Shown here one piece after another: positions 52,672 to 61,404 of a stretch of DNA of 64,000 nucleotides (position 1 is its first letter; each line of letters begins with the position of its first letter). A program made the position numbers and the translations under genes. This DNA is from Virgisporangium aliadipatigenens (GTDB lineage: Bacteria; Actinomycetota; Actinomycetes; Mycobacteriales; Micromonosporaceae): contig NZ_BOPF01000002.1 of the NCBI RefSeq assembly GCF_016863615.1, forward strand, positions 496,001-560,000. Reading direction: 5' to 3'. The notes under the pieces were generated by a model. The model saw nothing but the letters and a program-made list of their open reading frames with translations, had not been told where the DNA came from and ran no database searches.

Positions 52672-52994
52672 GTCACCCCCTTTCTCTCCTTCGTGAACCC
52701 AGCATCTCTCCGGAGAACCGGGATATGAAGGCCACGTTTAGCCTAGGTATTCCATACCCTGGCTACCCTCCGATACGACTGCCGAGGCTCTCCTGATACC
52801 GGGAGTCCGAGCGGTGCTGCTGGGTTATCCCTGCCGTGCGGTCGCCGCCGCGTTCGCTGCCAGGATGTCGATCAGGACGTCTGCTGAAACTCAGGGCAAC
52901 GCGGGCGGCGATGACCGGACGGTCCGACCTCATACGCGTCCGGACCCGACGGTGGCTGTCGCGCGCGGACCCGCCGGGAGCCGACCTCACTATC
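52672..52994. other. Intergenic region between XRE regulator and AraC regulator
   Basis: This 323-bp divergent region should hold the promoters of both regulators. Apart from the dyad at 52746-52758, no coding sequence, terminator or RNA element is evident. Open frames here are Arg/Pro-rich and lack ribosome sites. Confidence 0.5.
52746..52758. promoter_or_regulatory. Candidate XRE operator dyad
   Basis: GGTAT-TCC-ATACC is a perfect 5-base-arm dyad with partly symmetric flanks (CCTA left, CTGG right). It lies about 75 bp upstream of the XRE regulator start, in a suitable place for autoregulation. Confidence 0.45.
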
Positions 52995-53906
52995 ATGGCC
53001 GTCGTGGACGTGATCAGTGAAGCAATCGGCGCCATCCACGCGGGCCGGCCGAGCGCATCCAGCGTCCGCGAATCGGGTGCGTGGGGAATGCGCCTGCCCG
53101 CCATCGAGGGGATGGGTTTCCACGTCGTCCTGCACGGCACCGGATGGCTGATCACCGCCGCCGACCAACCGGTGCGGCTCCGGGCCGGGGATGTCGTTCT
53201 CGTGCCGCACGGTACCCAACACGGGCTCAGCCACACGGCCGCGAGCGAGATCGGTGGATTGCCCCCACTGCGACTGCCCGCGCGCCGTCGCGGGAGCGAG
53301 CCGACGGCCTTCGAGGTCGTCCTCGGGTGCTACCGCCTGGACCGCGGTCAGGTGCATCGTTTCTTACGGGACCTTCCGCCGGTCATCGCGATATCGCCGG
53401 ACTACGACCGTCATCCGGAGATGCGGGCAGTGATCGAGCTGCTCACCATGGACGTGTCCGGCAGCGGGCCGGGCACCTCGGTGACCCGCCCCGCGCTCAT
53501 CGACCTCATGTTGGTCCACGCCCTGCGCCACGGGCAGCGGCAGTCCCTGATCGGGCCGGAGGCCATCGACCCCGGAATCGCCGCCGCGCTCAGCCAGATC
53601 CACACCAATCCCCAGCGGCCGTGGACGGTGCAGCAACTCGGCGAGGTCGCGGGCATGTCCCGAACCGCCTTCAAGCGACAGTTCACCGGTCTGCTCGGCA
53701 AGCCGCCGATGACGTACCTGATCGACTGGCGCCTCACCCACGGCGCACGAGTGCTCCGCGAGACGACGGAGCCGCTGGCGACGATCGCCCGCCAGGTGGG
53801 CTACTCCAGCGAGTACGCCTTCGCGAACGCGTTCCGCCGCAAGTTCGGGATCGCCCCGGGCCGTTTCCGGAATCAGGCCACGGACACCCGGAACGGACTC
53901 TTATGA
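52995..53906 (+). CDS. AraC-family regulator with cupin_6 sensory domain
   Basis: Encodes 303 residues from ATG 52995; GTG 53004 is an alternative. An N-terminal cupin_6 domain (G-D-V-V-L-V-P-H-G-T-Q-H) is followed by the AraC DNA-binding domain (V-A-G-M-S-R-T-A-F-K-R-Q-F; I-A-R-Q-V-G-Y-S-S-E-Y-A-F-A-N-A-F-R). It is clearly paralogous to the regulator at 44561 but lacks its Ser/Thr-rich tail. A cytochrome P450 gene begins 54 bp downstream in the same direction and is its likely partner. Confidence 0.9.
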   Translation: MAVVDVISEAIGAIHAGRPSASSVRESGAWGMRLPAIEGMGFHVVLHGTGWLITAADQPVRLRAGDVVLVPHGTQHGLSHTAASEIGGLPPLRLPARRRGSEPTAFEVVLGCYRLDRGQVHRFLRDLPPVIAISPDYDRHPEMRAVIELLTMDVSGSGPGTSVTRPALIDLMLVHALRHGQRQSLIGPEAIDPGIAAALSQIHTNPQRPWTVQQLGEVAGMSRTAFKRQFTGLLGKPPMTYLIDWRLTHGARVLRETTEPLATIARQVGYSSEYAFANAFRRKFGIAPGRFRNQATDTRNGLL

Positions 53907-53960
53907 AGGTGGGCCGATGGAGTATTCGTGTCCTCCCTGGTCGCTGCTTGACTCGGTGGA

Positions 53961-55139
53961 GTGATCGACGAATTCCCGTTTCCGAACGGTCCCCGCGGCC
54001 GCGTTTCGGCGCACTTCGCACACCGGCGTGAACACGACCCACTCGGGCCGGCGCGCCTGCCCAGCGGCGACGTGGCTCGAATAGCGACCCGATACGCCGA
54101 CGTGGTCGCGATTTTGAACGATCCGCGGTTCAGCAGCGATCCCTCGCGCGAAGGCGCACCTCGAATGCAGCCCGGGCTCAACCCGACGCCGGGCCCGGGT
54201 TTTCTCGTCCTGATGGACCCGCCCGATCACACGCGGTTGCGGCGGTTGTTGACCGGCACGTTCACCAGCCGCCAGATCGCCGCATGGCGGCCCCGGGTGC
54301 GCGAGCGCGCCGTGGAGGTGCTGGACGCCCGTCCGGACAGGTTCGACTTCGTGAAGGACGTCGCTTTCGTCTACCCAGCAATGGTGCTGTGTGATGTCCT
54401 CGGCATACCGGCCGTTGACTTCGACCGCATACGCACATGGATGGGCACGATGCTGTCGACCTCGGGCTTCGGACTGGAGCAGCAGGTCGCGACCTTCCAG
54501 GAGTTCCTCGCTTACCTCGCCGAGCTGGTCATCGCGCGCCAGGACTCGCCCGGCGACGGACTCCTCGCGACCATGATCGAGGCACGCGACAACGGTGACA
54601 AACTGACCGCGGACGAGTTGGTCGGCATCATGTTCACCCTCGTCACCGCCGGGCACGAGGCCACCGGTGTGGTCCTCTCGCGCTCACTTCTGTGGCTGCT
54701 CGATCCCCGCGAGCGATTCGAGGCGCTCCGCGCCCGTCCGGAGTCGGTGCCCGCCACCGTCGACGAGCTGCTGCGGCTGGAGTCTCCGCAGCATCAGGGT
54801 GCCTTGATCCGGGTCGCGACCGAGGACGTACCACTGCCGTCGGGCCTGATCCGCAAGGGCGAGGGTGTGGTCGCCGCGGTGACCTCGGCCAACCACGACC
54901 CGGAGGCCTTCCCCAACCCCACCGAGATGATCCTGAACCGGCGGACCCAACACGTCACCTTCGCCCGCGGCATTCACCACTGCCTGGGCGCCAACCTGGC
55001 CCGGCTGGAACTGCAGGTGATGCTGGAGGTCCTGATCGAGCGGCATCCGAACCTGGACCTCGCGGTGCCCGCCGATGACGTGCCCTGGAACGGAAACCAC
55101 ATGTTCGAGCAGGTGACATCGTTGCCGCTCCACAAATGA
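53961..55139 (+). CDS. Cytochrome P450
   Basis: Encodes 392 residues from GTG 53961, with GGTGGA just upstream. All P450 marks are present: the I-helix V-T-A-G-H-E-A-T-G (Ala where many have Thr), E-x-x-R in V-D-E-L-L-R-L, and the haem-ligand loop F-A-R-G-I-H-H-C-L-G with Cys341. The loop has F-A-R-G rather than the usual F-G-x-G. No ferredoxin or ferredoxin reductase gene is adjacent, so it must use partners encoded elsewhere. It is a soluble class I bacterial enzyme whose substrate is unknown. Confidence 0.93.
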   Translation: MIDEFPFPNGPRGRVSAHFAHRREHDPLGPARLPSGDVARIATRYADVVAILNDPRFSSDPSREGAPRMQPGLNPTPGPGFLVLMDPPDHTRLRRLLTGTFTSRQIAAWRPRVRERAVEVLDARPDRFDFVKDVAFVYPAMVLCDVLGIPAVDFDRIRTWMGTMLSTSGFGLEQQVATFQEFLAYLAELVIARQDSPGDGLLATMIEARDNGDKLTADELVGIMFTLVTAGHEATGVVLSRSLLWLLDPRERFEALRARPESVPATVDELLRLESPQHQGALIRVATEDVPLPSGLIRKGEGVVAAVTSANHDPEAFPNPTEMILNRRTQHVTFARGIHHCLGANLARLELQVMLEVLIERHPNLDLAVPADDVPWNGNHMFEQVTSLPLHK

Positions 55140-55221
55140 ACGGTGCCGCGTGCGGCGGAGTCTCGACGGCCTGACGGACCCGAGCGGGCTCGGAGGTGGT
55201 GTGGGTCACGCTCATTTGCCT

Positions 55222-55253
55222 CTGACATCAACGTCAGGTTTTACGTTCTGGGC
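55222..55253 (+). promoter_or_regulatory. MerR-type promoter with dyad, probably leaderless
   Basis: CTGAC-ATCAAC-GTCAG (55222-55237) is a perfect 5-base-arm dyad followed immediately by a TTTTAC/TTTACGTTC -10-like segment and then ATG 55254 within about 10 bases. A dyad between the -35 and -10 elements is the hallmark of MerR-activated promoters. No ribosome site precedes the ATG, which fits a leaderless mRNA. No MerR gene lies in the window. Confidence 0.6.
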
Positions 55254-56207
55254 ATGAACCTGCGTCTACTCGCCGCTGCTGCCACCGCAATGTTGTCGCT
55301 GTCGCTGGTGGCCGCAGCGCCGGCCAGCGCCGGCAACCGCTATCCGGACACCATCACCCTGCCCAATGCGCTGATCGCCGGCGACGTCGGTTTCCAGCCC
55401 GAGGGCATCGCGATCACGGGGAACACCGCGTACGTCACGTCATTCGCCGACGGCACTGTGGTGCGGGCCGATCTGCGTACGGGCCGGGTCGAGCCGTTCG
55501 TACCCGCTGACGGCGACGGTGCTCTGGGTGTGGAGATCGCCGGTCCGTTGCTGCTCGTGGCCGGTGTCACCTCGGGCGAACTGCGGGTCTACGACCGCGT
55601 GAGCGGGCAGCGGGTGGCGTTGTTCGACGTGACCGACACGGGGCTGGTCAACGACATCGCCGTGGCGGGGAGCACGGCGTACTTCACCGATTCGCTGCGG
55701 GCGGTCCTCTACGCCCTGCCGATCCGGGGCCGCACGGTCGGCACGCCCCGGGAGATCCCGCTCACCGGCGACTACCGCCTCGCCCCACCTGCGGCCGGTG
55801 TCTTCAACGCCAACGGTGTCGTCGCGCTCGATGAGCACACGCTGGTCATGGCGCAGACCCACGAGCGCAGCGACGGCAGCGGGGGTGCGCTGTTCGCGGT
55901 GGACGTCCGGACCGGTCACACCACCCGGGTCGACGTTCGCGGTGGCGCGATTCAGGGCCCGGACGGGCTGGTGCTTCGCGGCAGCACCCTCTACGTCGTT
56001 CAGCATCGGGTGGAGACCGTGGCCGAGTTGCGACTGTCCCACGATGGCACCAGCGCGGTGCTGCTGCGCACGCTGACGAACGACGGTCTCGACGTTCCGA
56101 CCACGGCGGCGTTCGGTCCTCGCGGCGCCTTGTACGTCGTGAGCTCACACTTCTTCACCCCGCCGTCCGACGCCGTCCGGTACGAAATCGTCAGGCTCGA
56201 CAGCTAG
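55254..56207 (+). CDS. Secreted SMP-30/NHL-like beta-propeller protein
   Basis: Encodes 317 residues from ATG 55254. Residues 1-27 are a Sec signal peptide ending A-P-A-S-A-G. The mature protein has repeated four-strand blades with phrases such as P-E-G-I-A-I-T-G, G-L-V-N-D-I-A-V and G-P-D-G-L-V-L-R-G, as in SMP-30/gluconolactonase-like propellers. Catalytic metal residues cannot be identified confidently, so it may be a binding protein. It is monocistronic, between a MerR-like promoter and a strong hairpin terminator. Confidence 0.82.
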   Translation: MNLRLLAAAATAMLSLSLVAAAPASAGNRYPDTITLPNALIAGDVGFQPEGIAITGNTAYVTSFADGTVVRADLRTGRVEPFVPADGDGALGVEIAGPLLLVAGVTSGELRVYDRVSGQRVALFDVTDTGLVNDIAVAGSTAYFTDSLRAVLYALPIRGRTVGTPREIPLTGDYRLAPPAAGVFNANGVVALDEHTLVMAQTHERSDGSGGALFAVDVRTGHTTRVDVRGGAIQGPDGLVLRGSTLYVVQHRVETVAELRLSHDGTSAVLLRTLTNDGLDVPTTAAFGPRGALYVVSSHFFTPPSDAVRYEIVRLDS

Positions 56208-56745
56208 GCGAGACCCGTCGGCCGGCGGCGGTTCGAACCCGTCGCCGGCCGACGGCTTCGGTCGCCCAGCCTCGGGCGGCCAGGTGGCTGGCAAGCACTG
56301 CCGTCTCCAGTTGCCCGACCGCCAAACCCTGCAGATAGGCGGCATAGGACAACACCTGAGCGACGACGGCACGCCGGGTTTCGCTGTTGCCGGCAAGCTT
56401 GACCTCGACGATCACCAGCCGGCCGGACGACTCCACCGCGATCAGGTCCACCCGGCCGGTGCCGAGCCGAACCTCCCGACCCAAAACAGTCAGCCGGGGG
56501 CTGCCGGCCAACGGCAGCAACTGCGGCGTCTGCTCGACCAAATCGTGCAACGTCGCCTCGGTCGGATAATCGCCGGGTACCAGGGATGCCACTGTCCCGC
56601 AGGATCCGCGTGCCAGATAGCCGCCACCCGGCGACGCTACCAAGGTTCGAGGGTGCCACGGCTCGGGCTGCGGAGACGCCGGAGGTTGCCGGTCGCGGTG
56701 ATAGCGAAGGCCTACCCGCAAGCCGGGCCGGCCAACCCAAGCCAC
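56191..56745 (-). pseudogene. C-terminally truncated PD-(D/E)XK nuclease (NucS/DUF91-like)
   Basis: The frame from ATG 56745 contains a restriction-endonuclease-like core: T-G-R-V-D-L-I-A-V, V-I-V-E-V-K-L-A-G-N-S-E-T-R-R and Q-V-L-S-Y-A-A-Y-L, matching DUF91/NucS nucleases. After H-L-A-A-R-G-W-A-T-E-A-V-G the reading becomes Arg-rich and ends inside the terminator hairpin of the convergent SMP-30 gene. Relatives continue for another 100-200 residues, so the gene is judged truncated. The N-terminal 40 residues are also atypical. A short functional nuclease cannot be excluded. Confidence 0.65.
56215..56255 (+). terminator. Strong hairpin terminator of the SMP-30-like gene
   Basis: Arms of 17 bases, CCGTCGGCCGGCGGCGG (56215-56231) and CCGTCGCCGGCCGACGG (56239-56255), pair with one mismatch around loop TTCGAAC, starting 8 bp after the stop codon. 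There is no T-run, as is usual in high-GC actinobacteria. The same bases are the 3' end of the nuclease remnant's frame. Confidence 0.8.
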
Positions 56746-56870
56746 ACACCGCGGCCGTACCTACCGGATCGCCAAACCCTCCAACGGGGTCCACCATGCC
56801 ACGCCATCACCGGCGTCCTCGACCTACTCGCGGACACCACGTCCTCACCCGCCTCAACCCGGCCGACCGG

Positions 56871-56901
56871 TCACCGGTCGCGCGATGACCGGGACCGGTG
56901 A
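56871..56901 (-). terminator. Possible terminator downstream of terC
   Basis: TCACCGG (56871-56877) and CCGGTGA (56895-56901) are perfect arms with further internal pairing (CCGGTC/GACCGG). It begins 35 bp beyond the terC stop on the minus strand. Confidence 0.4.
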
Positions 56902-56935
56902 CGGAACGGCGTGCTGCGTCTGCCTGCAGGACGGA

Positions 56936-57724
<789 letters not shown>

Positions 57725-58107
57725 CTCGCTCCTCGTCGACGTCGATCGGTGGCACGGATGCCGGGTGAAGGGGCACCGCGCGCGTCGGTGCGGTCCTTCG
57801 TGTCGGCTCGTTCGACTGGTCCGCCCGGCGGGTCGGGCTGCGGCCGGGTCGTCGCCCACCTGCCGCCGCGCCCGCCGGCTCGGCGCAGGCAGGCAAGCGA
57901 CCGGACCGGGCCGGCGACACCCCTGCACTACCCGCCGCCGGGTCGGATATTCCCGCCGCCGCCTTCCCGTTGCGTGGTGGTGTCACCGGGCCGCGACCTG
58001 CACGTTGCCGGCAAGGGATGAACACGCCGTGGGGTCGCGTGGACCGATCGCCGCCGGCAACCCCGATCACAACGCCCGCGATCGGCGCGCCCGCATCCGG
58101 GTGATCG
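57725..58107. other. Long leader region upstream of terC
   Basis: This 383-bp gap separates terC from the upstream phosphoesterase gene. It is extremely GC-rich with Arg/Pro/Ala frames on both strands and no ribosome-site-preceded ORF. TerC genes often carry a yybP-ykoY Mn2+ riboswitch here, but its conserved loops were not recognised. Function, if any, would be as a leader and promoter. Confidence 0.45.
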
Positions 58108-58455
58108 CTACTCCTTCATCAGATGCAGCAGCCAGTCCGAGTCCGTCTTTATCAGTGCGTAGGTTCGTGGTGCGCCGTGGCCGTGCAGTGTGAAGACGAT
58201 GCGCTTGTCGTTGCGATCCACCTCTTCCCACCAGCCGATATCGGCGATCCCTTTGTCGGCGTCGGTGTAGGTCAGATGATCAAGGTTGTGATCGGGCACC
58301 GCGACCGCGAGGCGATTGCGCTTCGGGTCCTCCGGCAGGCCGCGAGGCACTGCCCAGGACCGCAGGACCCCGTCCTCTTCCAGTCGCAGGTCGAAGTGGT
58401 GCCGCGGTTTATGGTGCTCGTGCAGCACGAATGCCGCTCGCCCATGTTCATCCAC
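58108..58455 (-). CDS. Stand-alone LigD-type 3'-phosphoesterase domain protein
   Basis: Encodes 115 residues from GTG 58455. It matches the phosphoesterase (PE) module of the NHEJ protein LigD: F-V-L-H-E-H-H-K-P-R-H-H-F-D-L-R-L-E, V-L-R-S-W-A-V-P-R-G, L-A-V-A-V-P-D-H-N-L-D. The His, Asp and Arg residues of the Mn2+-dependent active site (H-F-D-L-R-L-E; D-H) are present. PE removes 3'-ribonucleotides and phosphates at breaks. Here the polymerase and ligase modules are absent and no Ku gene is nearby. It resembles the small archaeal/bacterial PE-only proteins. Confidence 0.85.
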   Translation of the reverse strand: MDEHGRAAFVLHEHHKPRHHFDLRLEEDGVLRSWAVPRGLPEDPKRNRLAVAVPDHNLDHLTYTDADKGIADIGWWEEVDRNDKRIVFTLHGHGAPRTYALIKTDSDWLLHLMKE

Positions 58456-58527
58456 GCCGTCCAGTGTGCCCCGCCCGCGGTTCAGGGGGTTGCCGACCGC
58501 GTCGCGACGTCACGGTGGGATCGAACG

Positions 58528-59805
58528 CTAACCCGGAAGCCGGCCGGAGAGAGGCGATCCGACAATGCCCAACCGGGTCGCCTCCGCAACCCACTGCGGG
58601 AACTCGTCGAGGAGCCGGTCGTACAGGTCGGCGTCGGACACCTCGTCGAGGTCGTCCACGGCGAAGAATCCTGTGTTGTCGACGGCTCGCCCGGTGAGGG
58701 TGTCGAACTGTTGCAGAACGCCGTAGTCCTGCTCGCCGAGCCCCACGAACTGCCAGAAGACCGGCAGGGTCGCCGCGCTGCGGAGAAGCTCCTCGATCTC
58801 CTTGTTCCGGTACACGCCGCCGTCGGAGAAGAAGACGACGAGCGTGGGGTCGGCGGTGGGGTGCTCGTCGACGAATGTCAGGACGTCGCGGATGACCGCC
58901 GGCTCCTCGTTTCCGTAACCGATGATTTTCGCGTGGTCGAGCATCGCTTGGAAGGGCGTGTTGACGGCCAGCCATTGTGGCAGTTCGCCGATGCTCAGGC
59001 TCGGCAGGCTGCGGGCCTCGTCGGCGAACGACCAGGCCTGCATGACGCCGTCGTCGTCGAGTTGGGCCGCCACCGCGGCGATCCGTTCGACGGCGCGGGC
59101 GACCACCCCGTCCAGGTACAGCCGCGACATGGACCCCGACGCGTCGAGAACCAGCAGGACCCTGGCGGTGAGACCGCCCGCACCGCGCTTGACGAGACTG
59201 ACGAGGACCTGCTGTTTGCGCAGGTTGAGCCGCTCACGGACCTCATCGGGGAGCTTTTCCTCCCCAACGGTCGTCCGCACCCGCGGAACATCCGACTCCA
59301 CGGCCGGCTGGGGCCGGTCCGGTCGGTCCTCTACCGTGACGCCGTAGGTGCTCAGGAGTGCGGCAAGGCCACCGTCCCAGCCCTGTCCGACGGCACGGAA
59401 CCGCCAGCCGGACTCGCGCCGGTACACCTCACCGAGGACGAGCACCTTTTCGGTGAGCGACGGATCCGGTTCGAACGCGGCCTCTGCGCCGGCCTCGATC
59501 CGCAGCCCGTGGACGCCGGAAAGCGGCCGGTCGTCGGCCCACACCGCGATCACGATCTTGTCGACCGCCGGTTCGACCCGGGCCAGGTCCACATCGACCG
59601 TCGTCCCGTCGAGGGCTACGGCGCCGGCCGGATGTGTCGGCTGGTTGAAGAACACCATGTCGGAGTCGGTGCGGACCTTGTCGTCGGCACCGAGGATCAG
59701 CGCGATCACGTCGAACTCGCGATGGTCGGCGGCGCTGCTCACCGCGATACGAAGCGGCCCGACCGGGATCGAGGTATTGCCACCTTTGGTAAGTGTCAAG
59801 GTCAC
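58528..59805 (-). CDS. TerD-domain protein fused to von Willebrand A domain
   Basis: Encodes 425 residues from GTG 59805, which has AAGG 7 bases upstream; ATG 59811 is an alternative with poor spacing. Residues about 1-170 are a TerD domain (T-L-T-K-G-G-N-T-S-I-P start, Asp-rich metal-binding strands V-F-F-N-Q-P). Residues about 215-400 are a VWA domain with an intact MIDAS D-A-S-G-S-M-S. TerD-VWA (TerF-like) proteins belong to the tellurite/stress-response systems and probably bind Ca2+. TerC and a PE protein lie downstream on the same strand. Confidence 0.9.
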   Translation of the reverse strand: MTLTLTKGGNTSIPVGPLRIAVSSAADHREFDVIALILGADDKVRTDSDMVFFNQPTHPAGAVALDGTTVDVDLARVEPAVDKIVIAVWADDRPLSGVHGLRIEAGAEAAFEPDPSLTEKVLVLGEVYRRESGWRFRAVGQGWDGGLAALLSTYGVTVEDRPDRPQPAVESDVPRVRTTVGEEKLPDEVRERLNLRKQQVLVSLVKRGAGGLTARVLLVLDASGSMSRLYLDGVVARAVERIAAVAAQLDDDGVMQAWSFADEARSLPSLSIGELPQWLAVNTPFQAMLDHAKIIGYGNEEPAVIRDVLTFVDEHPTADPTLVVFFSDGGVYRNKEIEELLRSAATLPVFWQFVGLGEQDYGVLQQFDTLTGRAVDNTGFFAVDDLDEVSDADLYDRLLDEFPQWVAEATRLGIVGSPLSGRLPG

Positions 59806-59994
59806 CCACATACCTTGTCGGCGAGGTCCCGTGTTGGCAACGTGCTCGGCCGATCTCATGCTGCCCGGTGCCGGACGGGCGCTCGAGTACGCGGGACGGG
59901 CGTTGACGCCTCACCCCACCGTCACCAGGATGATCACGATGGATGGACCTGGTCCAGACGCCGCACGTGCCCAACCGTCGATCGAGGAGGGGAC

Positions 59995-61392
59995 ATGCAC
60001 GTCCATCTGGTCACCGCGGAAGACCCGCTCACGCTCCATGCCCGGGCCCGCGAGCTCATCCGGTTCCCGCAGCTGACCATGCCGCTGCTCGCCGCTCTCA
60101 CGCCCGAGAACTGGACGGTGACGCACACCGACGAAATCACCCATACCGTCGACACCGGCCAACGCTACGACCTGGTGGGTATCACCGCTGCCACGCCCGG
60201 CGCGCCGCACGCCTACGAGCTGGCCGACGCGTTCCGGGCGAACGGAGTCCCCGTGGCGATGGGCGGTCCGCATGCCACGCTGATGCCTCTCGAAGTCGCG
60301 AAGTTCGCCGACATCGTTGTGGTCGGCGAGGCCGAGACGGTATGGCCGCGTGTGCTGCGGGACATCGAGCAGGAGGCTCGATATACCGTCGGCCGGCACG
60401 TCATCGACGAGGCGACGGGCGCCAACGTCGAAGTCCTGCCCAACGGCGCCAAGGTCTACCGGTGTCCGCAGCCGGCCAGCCTCGTCGGTCTGCCGGCGGC
60501 CCGGCGGGACCTGATCCGCCACGGCGGCTGGAACAGGAGGTGGGCGACGAGCGGGGCAATCATCGCGACGCGCGGTTGCCCGCACCGGTGCGACTACTGC
60601 ACCATTCCGGTGCTCTACCCCGAGGCGCGCCAGATGCGGTTCCGGCCGGTCGAGGAGGTGGCGGCCGAGGTCGCCGCCATCCCGGACAAGGGCATCGTCT
60701 TCTGGGACGACAACATCGGCGCCAATCCCCGGTACGCCAAAGCGCTCTTCCGGGCGCTGAGGCCTCTCGACAAATGGTGGACCAGCCAGACGACCATGGC
60801 CTCGGTCAGGGACGACGAGTTCTTGCGGCTCGCCGCCGAGAGCGGATGCAAAGCGCTGTTCCTCGGTTTGGAGAGCGTCAGCCAGGAGAGCCTCGCCGGT
60901 GCGCACAAGGCCCACAACCGGGTGAGCGAGTACAAGCTCCTGCTGAAGCGCTTCCATGCGCACGGCATCGCCGTCCAGGCGGGCATCATGTTCGGGTTCG
61001 ACAATGACACCAGGGACATCTTCGCCCGGACCGTGGACGTCATGGGTGAGATCGGCCTGGACAACGCGACGATCAGCCTGATGGTGCCCTATCCCGGCAC
61101 ACCCGCTTACACCCGGCTGCAGGCCGCTGGCCGGATCGTCGACCACGACTGGCGGCACTACAACGGCAAGACGCACGTCGTGCACCGGCCGCTGTTGATG
61201 GCGCCCGACGAGCTGCTCGCGGGCTACGAGTGGGCGAAAACGCAGTTCTACCGGCCGCAGCACATCATCAAGCGACTGCTCAAGAGCCGAACGGGGCTGT
61301 GGTGGAACGTTCCGCGCAACGTCGGCTACATGCGCGGCCTCACGGGCGAGGTCCGGTCGCGGGCGGAGATGCATCAGCGTCCGGGCCCGTGA
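59995..61392 (+). CDS. B12-binding radical SAM enzyme
   Basis: Encodes 465 residues from ATG 59995, with GAGGAGG upstream. Residues about 1-150 are a cobalamin-binding Rossmann domain (L-V-G-I-T-A-A-T-P; V-A-M-G-G-P-H-A-T). The radical SAM domain has the cluster motif C195-x3-C199-x2-C202 (R-G-C-P-H-R-C-D-Y-C), then F-W-D-D-N-I-G, and L-G-L-E-S-V-S-Q. Members of this class methylate or rearrange unactivated carbons in natural products, lipids or hopanoids. A conserved C-terminal extension (W-A-K-T-Q-F-Y) is present. No biosynthetic partner lies beside it. Confidence 0.92.
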   Translation: MHVHLVTAEDPLTLHARARELIRFPQLTMPLLAALTPENWTVTHTDEITHTVDTGQRYDLVGITAATPGAPHAYELADAFRANGVPVAMGGPHATLMPLEVAKFADIVVVGEAETVWPRVLRDIEQEARYTVGRHVIDEATGANVEVLPNGAKVYRCPQPASLVGLPAARRDLIRHGGWNRRWATSGAIIATRGCPHRCDYCTIPVLYPEARQMRFRPVEEVAAEVAAIPDKGIVFWDDNIGANPRYAKALFRALRPLDKWWTSQTTMASVRDDEFLRLAAESGCKALFLGLESVSQESLAGAHKAHNRVSEYKLLLKRFHAHGIAVQAGIMFGFDNDTRDIFARTVDVMGEIGLDNATISLMVPYPGTPAYTRLQAAGRIVDHDWRHYNGKTHVVHRPLLMAPDELLAGYEWAKTQFYRPQHIIKRLLKSRTGLWWNVPRNVGYMRGLTGEVRSRAEMHQRPGP

Positions 61393-61404
61393 ACGGGTGC
61401 GCGG

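Noticed and set aside
57725-58107. yybP-ykoY Mn2+ riboswitch upstream of terC
   Set aside because: The conserved loop sequences were not found on reading the leader; a covariance-model search would be decisive.
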